Below, piece by piece: positions 57,959-63,980 of a stretch of 64,000 bases of DNA (positions are counted from its first letter, which is position 1; each line of letters begins with the position of its first letter). Made by a program: the position numbers and the translations under genes. Origin of the DNA: Apostichopus japonicus (taxonomy: Eukaryota; Echinodermata; Holothuroidea; Aspidochirotida; Stichopodidae); the NCBI RefSeq assembly GCF_037975245.1, contig NC_092579.1, positions 29,349,666 through 29,413,665 on the forward strand, written 5' to 3'. A model generated the notes under the pieces. The model saw only the letters and a program-made list of their open reading frames with translations, searched no databases and was not told the DNA's origin.

Positions 57959-58514
57959 TATATATATATACATATTTATATATTTATACATAAACATATT
58001 TATATATACATATATACCAATATATAGTATATATTATTATTATTATTATTATGATTAATATTCAAAGCTCAGGTGACACGAACCATGGTTAAACGATGGG
58101 TATTCTGTTTCCAAAATTTGGCAGAATAAACAGCCTTTCATGGATTGATATACACTGTAGCAAAACTACAGTCTATATTAATATCATGCATCATATAATA
58201 TTAAACTTCTTCTTTTTCATTTTTTCAATGGTTAGATTGTTCACTTTTTCTTACAAAGCAGATAAGTTTTTGGATTCAAAATCTGCTTCGAAAAATTAAG
58301 TGCAAGATCTTTTTCGTTGTTGTTTGTTCTCAGCATATAGGACACTACTACATAAACCGACAATGGTCATCTGCTATTTATGAAATTGTCTGTTTTTGTT
58401 TGTATCTTTTGTTTAGTGCTGCACCCTTTGTTTCTCGCAAGAGCATCACCCCGCCCGACCCCGGAAGCAATCCAGATGAACCCAAGATCAAGATACTTAA
58501 AAGACCAGCCAATG
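17286..58514 (+). CDS. PARN: PARN, poly(A)-specific ribonuclease (exons 1-18; 3' end outside the window)
   Basis: Joined exons: 17286-17304, 19807-19952, 20364-20431, 21982-22063, 22947-23007, 24411-24600, 25452-25517, 26851-26889, 28059-28104, 28794-28874, 31027-31161, 31714-31800, 32514-32589, 36810-36996, 37920-37975, 40107-40268, 41149-41401, 58417-58514: 1852 nt, all in phase. PARN is a Mg-dependent DEDDh 3' exonuclease that trims poly(A) tails and matures small RNAs, and is stimulated by the 5' cap. Catalytic D28 and E30 ([10 protein letters not shown]) have the same numbers as in human PARN; D297 (GHNMMLD), H382 and D387 (QLHEAGYD) are shifted by five. The nuclease fold is split by an R3H region (about 180-250). 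An RRM follows (about 440-510) with W463 of FPKEW, equivalent to the human cap-stacking W475. The vertebrate protein has about 640 residues, so only a tail is missing. Confidence 0.97.
17522..19128. mobile_element. 1.6-kb hAT-type non-autonomous element with perfect 8-bp target duplication
   Basis: The left end is TAAGCTTGCACGG and the right end, reverse-complemented, is TAGGCTTGCACGG followed by TAAACCGGTTTT. Both ends continue into repeated ACCGGTTTTT-type motifs (17550-17605 and 19000-19110) that form large inverted regions. The flanks are CCCCACCT at 17514-17521 and 19129-19136. Short frames inside show no recognisable transposase. An 18.3-18.5 kb tandem repeat is carried within it. Confidence 0.82.
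18342..18515. repeat. About 57-bp tandem repeat, three copies
   Basis: The unit is TGATTGTTCTAATGTTACTT, GTTGCATCTTAGTTG and TTAAACTCAGAGCCCCCCC. The copies differ mainly in the length of the C-run. It lies inside the hAT-type element of PARN intron 1. Confidence 0.9.
19807..19952 (+). CDS. PARN: PARN exon 2 (first catalytic motif)
   Basis: Residues 7-55. Contains exonuclease motif [11 protein letters not shown] with D28 and E30, which bind the catalytic metals. Then [11 protein letters not shown], which aligns with the vertebrate TPEERYQKLKK. Acceptor CTCATAG, donor ACG|GTATAA. Confidence 0.96.
20364..20431 (+). CDS. PARN: PARN exon 3
   Basis: Residues 56-78: [18 protein letters not shown], a core strand of the nuclease domain that is nearly identical in vertebrates. 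Acceptor CAAAAG, donor AAG|GTATGT. Confidence 0.96.
20432..21981 (+). other. PARN intron 3
   Basis: Mostly a higher-order tandem array (20915-21870). The first 480 bases have nothing recognisable. Confidence 0.85.
20915..21870. repeat. 148-bp higher-order tandem array of two alternating subunits
   Basis: GATAGATACAAATAAGCTG recurs at 21049, 21197, 21345, 21493 and 21641 at exactly 148-base spacing, and again at 21709 after a half unit (68). Each 148-bp unit is a pair of related about 74-bp subunits, one with GATACAAATAAGCTGTGTGC and one with GATACAGATCAGCTGTATGC. Both are rich in GCTATG and GTATGCATATAT. It gives rise to spurious Tyr/Met/Cys-rich frames. Confidence 0.92.
21982..22063 (+). 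CDS. PARN: PARN exon 4
   Basis: Residues 78-105: [14 protein letters not shown] then PDIRFRCQ. The FNFYVFP strand is a hallmark of the PARN/POP2 family. Acceptor CTCATAG, donor CAG|GTGAGA. Confidence 0.96.
22947..23007 (+). CDS. PARN: PARN exon 5
   Basis: Residues 106-126: [20 protein letters not shown], almost identical to vertebrate PARN. Acceptor TATTCCAG, donor ATG|GTAAGT. Phase 0 in, 1 out. Confidence 0.97.
23008..24410 (+). other. PARN intron 5
   Basis: No repeat array. The only item of note is a 100-codon reverse-strand frame at 23434-23736, listed separately. A short (TTG)n run at 23622-23640 lies inside it. Confidence 0.7.
23434..23736 (-). other. Unrecognised reverse-strand open frame of 100 codons in PARN intron 5
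   Basis: The C-terminal half ([20 protein letters not shown], then [14 protein letters not shown]) looks protein-like: charged, helix-forming, with normal composition. It is preceded by a poly-Asn run made by a TTG/CAA microsatellite. No family was recognised, and no start or splice context supports a gene. It could be an exon of a retroposed fragment or chance. Confidence 0.2.
24411..24600 (+). CDS. PARN: PARN exon 6
   Basis: Residues 126-189: [20 protein letters not shown], then a low-conservation linker and [11 protein letters not shown]. It leads from the nuclease domain into the R3H region. The vertebrate equivalent begins GIPYLNQEEE. Acceptor TCTCTCAG, donor ATG|GTAAAA. Confidence 0.95.
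24601..25451 (+). other. PARN intron 6
   Basis: Contains a duplicated C-rich segment (about 25245-25420, about 88-bp unit with CTACATACCNAGTGTTACC). The rest is AT-rich and unassigned. Confidence 0.75.
25452..25517 (+). CDS. PARN: PARN exon 7
   Basis: Residues 189-211: [20 protein letters not shown]. The end of this exon corresponds to the vertebrate LDLEPCTG, the start of the R3H core. Acceptor CCTCACAG, donor TGG|GTAAGG. Confidence 0.93.
25518..26850 (+). other. PARN intron 7
   Basis: Holds a tRNA-like SINE (25702-25930) and a short 56-bp direct duplication at about 26410-26515 (TACCTCTGAGGTATTCTG). The remainder is unassigned. Confidence 0.7.
25702..25930 (+). mobile_element. Degenerate tRNA-derived SINE
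   Basis: The head has tRNA-like RNA polymerase III boxes: A-box-like TGGTCCAATGG (25715-25725) and B-box-like GGTTGAGTC (25749-25757), about 30 bases apart. After them comes CTCTCTTTACCGAGGTGTGT, then AAGTGGGGACCTG, which resembles the conserved body of marine-animal tRNA-SINEs with the wording ACCCAGGTGTATAAATGGGTACC. It is diverged and no tail was recognised. Family membership is from memory. Confidence 0.6.
26851..26889 (+). CDS. PARN: PARN exon 8 (39-nt microexon)
   Basis: Residues 211-224: [12 protein letters not shown], aligning with the vertebrate FQRKLIYQTLSW in the R3H domain. Acceptor CTATTTAG, donor CAA|GTAAGT. Phase 2 on both sides. Confidence 0.95.
26890..28058 (+). other. PARN intron 8, with an ACGT-rich zone
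   Basis: 27030-27690 is rich in TACGTACGTA and ACGTAATA palindromes and in AATAAT, as loosely spaced tandem and inverted copies. No other feature was seen. Confidence 0.7.
28059..28104 (+). CDS. PARN: PARN exon 9
   Basis: Residues 224-239: [15 protein letters not shown], vertebrate YPKGIHVETLETEKK. Acceptor CATTCCAG. The donor was placed at AGT|GTTAGT, two bases after a competing GT, because only this choice gives phase 0 and keeps exon 10 open. Confidence 0.9.
28105..28793 (+). other. PARN intron 9
   Basis: Unassigned AT-rich sequence. Antisense open frames here show no motifs. Confidence 0.6.
28794..28874 (+). CDS. PARN: PARN exon 10
   Basis: Residues 240-266: [20 protein letters not shown], then QKLQNAM. 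Corresponds to the vertebrate [20 protein letters not shown] and the charged helix linking R3H back to the nuclease domain. Acceptor TATTCACAG, donor ATG|GTTTGT. Confidence 0.9.
28875..31026 (+). other. PARN intron 10
   Basis: Mostly the 68-bp TTAGGG-bearing array (29196-30985), which reaches to about 40 bases before exon 11. The first 320 bases have no recognised feature. Confidence 0.8.
29196..30985 (+). repeat. 68-bp G-rich tandem array with TTAGGGTTA, about 26 copies
   Basis: Two 68-bp variants tend to alternate. One has GATGGGATGGGTTAGGGTTA followed by GAAATGG; the other has GGTGGGAGAGGTTAGGG followed by TTAATAATGG. Both share GGGTACCTGGGAAT, then CTCCTTATTCAATTAT and GTTCTGC. The last three copies are short (about 36 bases, GATGCAATCGTCTGCCTGGG). 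Several units have lost about 9 bases of the GGGTACCTG part. It lies on the coding strand of PARN. Confidence 0.95.
31027..31161 (+). CDS. PARN: PARN exon 11 (catalytic Asp, exonuclease motif II)
   Basis: Residues 267-311. Contains [17 protein letters not shown] with catalytic D297 (vertebrate VIGHNMLLDVMHTVHQF). Acceptor TATTCTGCAG, donor GAG|GTAAGT. Phase 0 on both sides. Confidence 0.98.
31714..31800 (+). CDS. PARN: PARN exon 12
   Basis: Residues 312-340: [20 protein letters not shown], then VLATAHPIK. Vertebrate counterpart [20 protein letters not shown]. Acceptor ATTTTTAG, donor AAA|GTAAAG. Confidence 0.95.
31801..32513 (+). other. PARN intron 12
   Basis: Contains a diverged direct duplication: 31820-32000 resembles 32035-32230 (shared TAATTACCAGTA-like, GCTGTCGAG, AAGTGCACTGTGAGTGACTT, each ending in a G-run). 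Nothing else was seen. Confidence 0.75.
32514..32589 (+). CDS. PARN: PARN exon 13
   Basis: Residues 341-366: [20 protein letters not shown], then RVPHT. Vertebrate counterpart [20 protein letters not shown]. Acceptor GATTCACAG, donor CAG|GTAAGA. Confidence 0.93.
32757..34788. repeat. 2.0-kb tandem segmental duplication, left copy
   Basis: Begins CTACACTCTGAAATAACTAA and runs to a GGGTGGGGGAGGGGGTAGGG tract (about 34656) and GAAATTGGAGGGAC. It has clear counterparts throughout the right copy. A 176-bp subrepeat (anchor GGAGTGGAAATAT at 33635, 33811 and 33987, with a fourth degenerate unit) lies at about 33480-34140. No coding potential. Confidence 0.9.
34789..36646. repeat. 2.0-kb tandem segmental duplication, right copy
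   Basis: Same order of landmarks as the left copy: CTACACTCTGAAATAACTAA at the start, the 176-bp subrepeats at about 35520-36010 (three rather than four), the GATTGAGAT and AGAGAAGGCCACTCTC segment, and the G-rich tract at about 36514. It is about 170 bases shorter because one subrepeat is missing. Confidence 0.9.
36810..36996 (+). CDS. PARN: PARN exon 14 (catalytic His and Asp)
   Basis: Residues 366-428. Contains [15 protein letters not shown] with H382 and D387, completing the DEDDh set, then MANYLGSL and [10 protein letters not shown]. The vertebrate sequence is nearly the same ([15 protein letters not shown]). Acceptor TCATTTCAG, donor CAA|GTAAGG. Confidence 0.98.
36997..37919 (+). other. 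PARN intron 14
   Basis: G-rich stretches at 37376-37400 and 37570-37675 and a short direct duplication (ACCATTCGTTGACT, about 37210 and 37241). No gene. Confidence 0.7.
37920..37975 (+). CDS. PARN: PARN exon 15
   Basis: Residues 428-447: [18 protein letters not shown], vertebrate LFLMRVMDIPYLNLEGPD. It closes the nuclease domain. Acceptor CATTTTAG, donor ACC|GTAAGT, leaving one base (C) that pairs with TG of exon 16 to give Leu447. Confidence 0.95.
38170..38560. repeat. Dispersed repeat with AGGTCA half-sites (copy 2, internally duplicated)
   Basis: Contains AGGTCAAAAGTCA at 38271-38283 (a DR1 with one mismatch), GGGTCACCTGAGGTCAAAT, and a second partial unit near 38495-38560 (GATCAGAGGTCAAACTGTC, then ATCTCAGAGGTCAAACTTTG). 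It matches 3090-3385 in order. Confidence 0.7.
39276..40106 (+). repeat. 93-bp array derived from the acceptor and start of PARN exon 16, nine copies
   Basis: Units start at 39276, 39369, 39462, 39555, 39648, 39741, 39830, 39921 and 40014. Spacing is 93 except for 89 and 91 around the seventh. Each begins TGTCACCAGACTGGTCCCAT, matches about the first 68 bases of exon 16 (TGTCACCAGACCGGTCCCAT at 40107), and ends with a pyrimidine tract and CTATAG, the same acceptor arrangement as the real exon. Since 93 is 31 codons, the copies stay open in the PARN frame: 39276-39829 and 39921 through exon 16. Encoded modules read [19 protein letters not shown]. Confidence 0.95.
40107..40268 (+). CDS. PARN: PARN exon 16 (RRM with cap-binding Trp)
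   Basis: Residues 447-501: [20 protein letters not shown], then [19 protein letters not shown] and SAFVALS. It matches the vertebrate [20 protein letters not shown] and ISWIDDTSAFVSLS. W463 corresponds to human W475, which stacks on the m7G cap. The start was placed at 40107 because there the vertebrate alignment and the one-base carry-over agree. Eight near-identical decoy acceptors lie upstream. Donor ATG|GTAATT. Confidence 0.95.
40269..41148 (+). other. PARN intron 16
   Basis: AT-rich, no repeat array or other feature recognised. Confidence 0.6.
41149..41401 (+). CDS. PARN: PARN exon 17 (end of RRM and acidic tail)
   Basis: Residues 501-585: [20 protein letters not shown], corresponding to the last strand of the RRM, then a low-complexity tail with [11 protein letters not shown], an acidic stretch and EAKKQKP, which may act as part of a nuclear localisation signal. 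Acceptor TCTCGAGCAG, donor AAA|GTAAGT read as CAAA|GT. The antisense open frames over this exon are shadows. Confidence 0.93.
45540..45562. repeat. (TA)n microsatellite next to a LINE end
   Basis: TATATATATA run followed by CATTCATCCATTCATTCGTTCA, directly before the ATA-rich 3' end of the reverse-strand LINE. Confidence 0.9.
45588..48355 (-). mobile_element. Degenerate CR1/L2-like LINE, reverse strand, about 2.8 kb
   Basis: Read on the minus strand from 48355 to 45588. An endonuclease remnant (about 48340-47540) is followed by an RT (about 47050-46240) with a visible YADDTQLY (about 46480-46510) and a C-terminal block ([14 protein letters not shown], then [20 protein letters not shown] and LHWLPIQQR). 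The 3' end has an AAGCGCTTT-type hairpin and an (ATA)n tail, as in the LINE at 1-1552. Many stops and frameshifts, so it is inactive. Both ends abut CATTCATTCATT-type simple sequence. Confidence 0.85.
48357..48425. repeat. (CATT)n-type simple repeat
   Basis: Interrupted TCATTCATTCAT blocks separated by AACATT, at the 5' side of the reverse-strand LINE. A matching stretch lies at its other end (45568-45590). Confidence 0.85.
48660..48880. repeat. Diverged tandem repeat, about three units
   Basis: GAGACTGCTTCAATGACCCA, then AAGGCCGCACCCCCTCCT, recurs in modified form at about 48770 and 48835 (AGGCTGCTTCAATGACCCAA; GAGACTGCTTTAGGCCACAC). No function seen. Confidence 0.75.
49061..49440. repeat. 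190-bp direct tandem duplication
   Basis: TTATCCGAGTTTGTGTCATA at 49061 recurs at 49251. The following TCAGTCGTTCTACTAT and AAAGTGAACATGTATGTATA segments, and CTCTTCATGACA near the end, are repeated in the same order. Confidence 0.92.
49440..50525 (+). mobile_element. Degenerate non-LTR retrotransposon fragment, different family
   Basis: RT remnant with [12 protein letters not shown], then [11 protein letters not shown] (catalytic YADD, about 49498-49530), then [14 protein letters not shown] and a C-terminal part with [20 protein letters not shown]. The motif spelling differs from the YADDTQLY elements in this window, so it is another clade (Rex1/Babar- or RTE-like is a guess). The 5' part is missing and frames break near 49970 and 50140. 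The 3' end is close to AATAAAGAAACGAACGAA. Confidence 0.8.
51074..51106 (+). CDS. PARN: Candidate 33-nt PARN cassette exon in intron 17
   Basis: TTTTTCCTGGTAG precedes it and AGAG|GTGAGG follows. The 33 bases are open in the phase set by exon 17 and return the same phase to exon 18, adding [11 protein letters not shown] at the junction, a Ser-rich insert in keeping with a disordered PARN tail. Without it exons 17 and 18 also join in frame. No conservation can be checked here, and a chance match in 17 kb of intron is possible. Confidence 0.35.
51700..52135. repeat. 101-bp tandem array, about four copies
   Basis: TATAAGCAGACATCTT recurs at 101-base spacing (anchors 51814, 51915, 52016, 52117), with GGCAGACAG and TATAGGTAGACAG segments between. 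Every unit contains several CAGACA words. Confidence 0.9.
52290..52540. repeat. 41-bp tandem array, about six copies
   Basis: The unit is GATGAAAGCATGGATGCACT followed by TAATGTACAAAGAAGGCTGTA. The first copies are more diverged (TTTATGTGCATAGAAGG). Confidence 0.93.
55020..55285. repeat. About 68-bp tandem array, four copies, G-rich
   Basis: GCATGATTGGTGTGTGGTTG, then G-tracts, then ATATCATATACCAGTAAATG. Anchors at 55027, 55096, 55164 and 55229. Confidence 0.9.
57880..58055. repeat. AT-only microsatellite zone
   Basis: Interrupted TATATATA, ATATTTATA and ATTATTATT runs with many self-complementary stretches. No function seen. Confidence 0.9.
58417..58514 (+). CDS. PARN: PARN exon 18 (C-terminal tail)
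   Basis: Residues 585-618: [20 protein letters not shown], then [12 protein letters not shown]. Proline- and lysine-rich. The KILKRP segment may be a nuclear targeting motif. Acceptor TTGTTTAG, donor ATG|GTAAGA. Chosen because phase 2 from exon 17 matches and the coding style (GC-rich third positions) fits the other exons. The tail is poorly conserved across animals, so alignment support is limited. Confidence 0.8.
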
Positions 58515-59158
58515 GTAAGATGAACTCTGGTGATGCTTTTTTGATCAAAGTTTCTGACAAGTTATTGGTGTTTCCCTGTGGTCTGGACATCCAACAAACC
58601 ACAGTATCTACACACTGTGATGATATGGTCATCATGGCAACAAGTTGAAATTATTTTTTTTCTTTGTTTTTTTCTTATTGTTAAACTGACATTCCAGTGG
58701 CTGAAATTGATTGCTAAACAAATTGTTTGGAAATTTCTTGAAGTTATTAGGTCAGAACCACACCCTCATACAGTACCATCTTGTCATTTGGTACAAAGAC
58801 AAAAGTTTCAAAAGTACAGTGATATTTTGTGAAATTTTACATCTGGCAACAGCCGAGCGAATGATCATCCACCATTGCAATTGCGCTGAAATTTAAAAAA
58901 AAAATTTTTTATGGGAAATAAATATTGCAGTCATTCAACACAGGAAAACTAATATGATGATGATTGCTTTACAAAAGAGTTGATGAAATTTTATCTACAG
59001 AGAACATTGACAGCTATTAATGCAAAGATTCCCCCAAATATTGGGCATAATAGGCTAAATCAAAAAGAAGATAAAAACATATTTTCATTAGTAGTTATAA
59101 ATAGCGATTTGAAGAATACCAAACCAGATGGCCTCATGGGCCACCTTCTGTGATTTGT

Positions 59159-61904
59159 TCATTCCTGTATTAAGGGAGGGTTTAGCCAATCAAAACATAG
59201 GTTATATTCAGTCCTGTATAAAGGGAGGGTTTAGCCAATCAAAACAAAGGTTACATTTATTCCTGTATTAAATGAGGGTTTAGCCAATGAAAACAAAAGT
59301 TACAGTCATTCCTGTATAAATGGAGGGTTTAGCCAATCAAAGGAAAAGTTACAGTCATTCCTGTATGAAGGGAGGGTTTAGCCAATCAAAACAAAGGTTA
59401 CATTTATTCCTGTATTAAATGAGGGTTTAGCCAATGAAAACAAAAGTTACAGTCATTCCTGTATAAATGGAGGGTGTAGCCAATCAAAGGAAAAGTTACA
59501 GTCATTCCTGTATGAAGGGAGGGTTTAGCCAATGAAAACAAAAGTTACATTCATTCCTGTATAAAGGGAGGGTTTAGCCAATGAAAACAAAAGTTACAGT
59601 CATTCCTATATAAAGGAGGGTGTAGCCAATCAAAGGAAAAGTTACAGTCATTCCTGTATGAAGGGAGGGTTTAGCCAATGAAAACAAAAGTTACATTTAT
59701 TCCTGTATTAAATGAGGGTTTAGCCAATGAAAACAAAAGTTACAGTCATTCCTGTATAAGGGAGGGTTTAGCCAATGAAAACAAAAGTTACAGTCATTCC
59801 TGTATTAAATGAGGGTTTAGCCAATCAAAACAAAGGTTACATTTATTCCTGTATTAAATGAGGGTTTAGCCAATGAAAACAAAAGTTACAGTCATTCCTG
59901 TATAAAGGGAGGGTTTAGCCAATGAAAACAAAAGTTACATTCATTCCTGTATAAAGGGAGGGTTTAGCCAATCAAAACAAAGGTTACATTTATTCCTGTA
60001 TTAAATGAGGGTTTAGCCAATGAAAACAAAAGTTACAGTCATTCCTGTATGAAGGGAGGGTTTAGCCAATCAAAACAAAAGTTACATTTATTCCTGTATA
60101 AAGGGAGGGTTTAGCCAATCAAAGGAAAAGTTACAGTCATTCCTGTATAAAGGGAGGGTTTAGCCAATCAAAACAAAGGTTACATTTATTCCTGTATTAA
60201 ATGAGGGTTTAGCCAATGAAAACAAAAGTTACAGTCATTCCTGTATTAAGGGAGGGTTTAGCCAATGAAAACAAAAGTTACATTCATTCCTGTATAAAGG
60301 GAGGGTTTAGCCAATCAAAACAAAGGTTACATTTATTCCTGTATTAAATGAGGGTTTAGCCAATCAAAACAAAGGTTACATTTATTCCTGTATTAAATGA
60401 GGGTTTAGCCAATGAAAACAAAAGTTACAGTCATTCCTGTATTAAGGGAGGGTTTAGCCAATGAAAACAAAAGTTACATTCATTCCTGTATAAAGGGAGG
60501 GTTTAGCCAATCAAAACAAAGGTTACATTTATTCCTGTATTAAATGAGGGTTTAGCCAATGAAAACAAAAGTTACAGTCATTCCTGTATGAAGGGAGGGT
60601 TTAGCCAATCAAAACAAAAGTTACAGTCATTCCTGTATAAAGGGAGGGTTTAGCCAATCAAAGGAAAAGTTACAGTCATTCCTGTATAAAGGGAGGGTTT
60701 AGCCAATCAAAACAAAGGTTACATTTATTCCTGTATTAAATGAGGGTTTAGCCAATGAAAACAAAAGTTACAGTCATTCCTGTATAAATGGAGGGTGTAG
60801 CCAATCAAAGGAAAAGTTACAGTCATTCCTGTATGAAGGGAGGGTTTAGCCAATCAAAACAAAAGTTACATTTATTCCTGTATTAAATGAGGGTTTAGCC
60901 AATGAAAACAAAAGTTACAGTCATTCCTGTATAAATGGAGGGTGTAGCCAATCAAAGGAAAAGTTACAGTCATTCCTGTATGAAGGGAGGGTTTAGCCAA
61001 TGAAAACAAAAGTTACATTCATTCCTGTATAAAGGGAGGGTTTAGCCAATCAAAACAAAGGTTACATTTATTCCTGTATTAAATGAGGGTTTAGCCAATG
61101 AAAACAAAAGTTACAGTCATTCCTGTATGAAGGGAGGGTTTAGCCAATCAAAACAAAAGTTACAGTCATTCCTGTATAAAGGGAGGGTTTAGCCAATCAA
61201 AGGAAAAGTTACAGTCATTCCTGTATAAAGGGAGGGTTTAGCCAATCAAAACAAAGGTTACATTTATTCCTGTATTAAATGAGGGTTTAGCCAATGAAAA
61301 CAAAAGTTACAGTCATTCCTGTATAAATGGAGGGTGTAGCCAATCAAAGGAAAAGTTACAGTCATTCCTGTATGAAGGGAGGGTTTAGCCAATCAAAACA
61401 AAAGTTACATTTATTCCTGTATTAAATGAGGGTTTAGCCAATGAAAACAAAAGTTACAGTCATTCCTGTATAAATGGAGGGTGTAGCCAATCAAAGGAAA
61501 AGTTACAGTCATTCCTGTATGAAGGGAGGGTTTAGCCAATCAAAACAAAAGTTACATTTATTCCTGTATGAAGGGAGGGTTTAGCCAATCAAAGGAAAAG
61601 TTACAGTCATTCCTGTATTAAGAGAGGGTTTAGCCAATCAAAACAAAAGTTACATTTATTCCTGTATAAAGGGAGGATTTAGCCAATCAAAGGAAAAGTT
61701 ACAGTCATTCCTGTATGAAGGGAGGGTTTAGCCAATCAAAACAAAAGTTACATTTATTCCTGTATAAAGGGAGGGTTTAGCCAATCAAAGGAAAAGTTAC
61801 AGTCATTCCTGTATTAAGGGAGAGTTTAGCCAATCAAGACAAACGTTACATTCATTCCTGTATGAAGGGAGGGTTTAGCCAATCAAAAGCAAAAGTTACA
61901 TTCA
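59159..61904. repeat. 49-bp tandem array with a CCAAT box in every unit, about 56 copies
   Basis: The unit is ATTCCTGTATAAAGGGAGGG, TTTAGCCAATCAAAACAAAA and GTTACATTC. Variants are AAATGAGGG or AAGGGAGGG in the middle, CCAATCA or CCAATGA, and AAAGGAAAAG or AAAACAAAAG at the end. Variants occur in recurring orders over several units, indicating higher-order duplication (for example the block around 60541-60870 recurs around 61080-61400). No unit-spanning frame exists because TTTAGCC carries TAG and other frames also stop. Confidence 0.96.
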
Positions 61905-61992
61905 ATATTTCTGTCTTTATGATAATTGCCGTCATCTCTTTAATTCTTTTGCATCATTTTATATATATATATATCATATATCATATCGGCTG

Positions 61993-62029
61993 AGCAAAGC
62001 CGTGGGTGATCGATCGCCCACTGTTTGCT
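61993..62029. repeat. Imperfect hairpin (GTGGGTGATC/GATCGCCCAC)
   Basis: GTGGGTGATC (62002-62011) faces GATCGCCCAC (62012-62021), with outer arms AGCAAA and TTTGCT. One mismatch in the inner 20 bases. Confidence 0.7.
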
Positions 62030-62520
62030 TGAAACCGCCCCGAGGTCAGAACAATCACAGCCTCCTCCAGTGGGGGGGGCGTCAATTTAAACACCGCCCT
62101 TGAGTGAATGTGCATCCCAGCGATAAGAAATCCGTGTGATAATAGATTCGTTAACTGCAACTCTGCTAACATGAGGAAAAAAACCAAACAAATATATCAA
62201 GTTTGTAACACTTCAAAGCATGATTTGATCTGCAATCCTGAACATACTGTCTTGCTTGTAGTATTTTTTCGCTTTGAAGGATTTGAGCAGAAAAGACAAG
62301 GCCGTCAGTGTGTTACTTTGTGTTAAATTGTAATCAACAGTGTGTTGTATTGTGAGTTGGGATACATGGTAGAAGTTGTTTGCCTGTGAAGAAGTAGTCG
62401 ACTGTGTTTAATAATACCGTAATAGGCTAGTTAGCAACGATGTATGATAAAAGTTTTTGTTCTGTTAATCAACTCCAGGCCTGTAATCTACTAGTTTTTG
62501 GTTTGAAAATGGTCTCATCC

Positions 62521-62592
62521 AGAACTTTGCACAGTTTTGTTTGCTGCAGCAAAGATTTGGTTAAGATAAAAAAATATTTTGTGCAAAGTTCT
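62521..62592. repeat. Perfect 13-bp inverted repeat with 46-base spacer
   Basis: AGAACTTTGCACA at 62521-62533 and its reverse complement TGTGCAAAGTTCT at 62580-62592. Possibly the ends of a tiny degenerate element. No target duplication was recognised. Confidence 0.8.
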
Positions 62593-63980
62593 GAAATGAT
62601 AACAGTTATTTAATTAAAGCAACGTCTTCGCTTTTGATCTGTAAATTTTCCAAATGTGGGAAACATTATACAAATAAGATTGCAGTTTTTGAGTCTGTAA
62701 GGCACCCATGATATAGACTTTTTCACCAAATTAATATTAATGATTTTGGGAGTGATAAAACTAAATTTGATAGGATCCTTAACATTTCACAGCCTAAAGA
62801 CTTTTTGATATTAAAAACATTCACATATGTGAAAGATCAGTTGGGAATTTTTTTTTTAACATACTTAACTTTTGCTTTTATTATTTGAGATAAAACTTGA
62901 GTCGTTCTACCGAATAACCATTCATTCTGATTGGATTTGATTATCAAATGTCCTCGACAATTTGATCATAATAGCTCAAAAAGGCCTTTCTCGAAAGTGC
63001 TTCTCCGAATGCGTTACATTAAGATATCCGTCAATAACTATTGATCTGCGTCCCATGAAATAAAGCAAAGAGCCGCAGATGAAACCTACTTTGCGTAAAT
63101 TTAACAAAAGTGGAATTTCCCCGCTGTGCAATACTCATTGCTACGTATATATTTGTTCAATTCAGAACTGTTTGGTTATAGCATTGTACTTGTGTAACAT
63201 GTGATTACCTCTACTGTAGGTGTGGGGAAAGTTGCAACGGTTTCTTTCTTACAGGAAATCCTGCTTTTTTAATATAAAATCAGAACTTTTCTTCAACTCC
63301 AAATGGCCCTGTTCCAAGACTGGTGTCTCAACCCATTGTAAACTTTTCGTCAAGTGTATAATCTGAGGAATTGAGGTTAAACATTCAGTCTTTTGTGTTG
63401 TGGTCAGAAATGAATTTGATCAACAGACGATATATTTCTGAAATTTCTAGGTCAAGAGGAGTACGCAGGGTTATATCGGGGTTAGGGTTACGTCTCTAAC
63501 TAAAGTCACTGCATATTCATAATCCATAACCATGTTCCAACAGACTCATTCCCTGGGACTGCATGCAACATGTTTGAGTGATACTTCCCCCACAAAAACA
63601 TCATCCATTTTATTTCATAGCTCGTTGATGGAAGTCTATTATGGACAAGTTAAAAACAAGAAAATTTGCTTTGAAATTTTGAAATTATCCATTTTGAAAT
63701 TATGGACGAGTTGAAAACAAGAAAATTTGCTTTGAAATTCATAAAATATGACAGTATTTTAGTGACCAGTTGGGTGGTGAGTTGATGTGCACAGCCTAGC
63801 TCAGTGTACATTGCACATTGGGAATAGACTTCCCCCAATTGATATGACATGTGACTTTAAGTAAGTATTATTATTGTATTCTAATGTAAATTTACCACAC
63901 GGTAGGCAGTGCCTGTTCTGTCATTAACATAACTAGCCTAGTCATGATCCTTGCTAATTAACATCAGTTTTTTTCTTCAG

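Larger units (their letters stand above)
41402..58416 (+). other. PARN intron 17 (17 kb)
   Basis: The longest intron seen. It contains two dead LINEs (45588-48355, 49440-50525), several minisatellites (48660-48880, 49061-49440, 51700-52135, 52290-52540, 55020-55285), C/T-rich low-complexity sequence at 42905-43150 and an AT-rich zone at 57880-58055. It also includes a candidate 33-nt exon (51074-51106). Stretches 43200-45500, 52560-54990 and 55400-57870 show no recognisable feature beyond short homopolymers. Confidence 0.75.
58515..63980 (+). other. PARN intron 18 (ends at or beyond the window edge)
   Basis: Half of it is the 49-bp array (59159-61904). It also has an imperfect hairpin (61993-62029), an inverted repeat (62521-62592) and a 60-bp direct duplication near 63640-63740 (ACAAGAAAATTTGCTTTGAA). 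No further confident exon was found. Confidence 0.6.

Noticed and set aside
59159-61904. CRISPR array
   Set aside because: Units are head-to-tail without unique spacers, no cas genes, and the window is eukaryotic.
63457-63475. Very short possible PARN exon after TTTCTAG
   Set aside because: Acceptor acceptable but the donor (GGTTATA) is poor and the peptide has no support.
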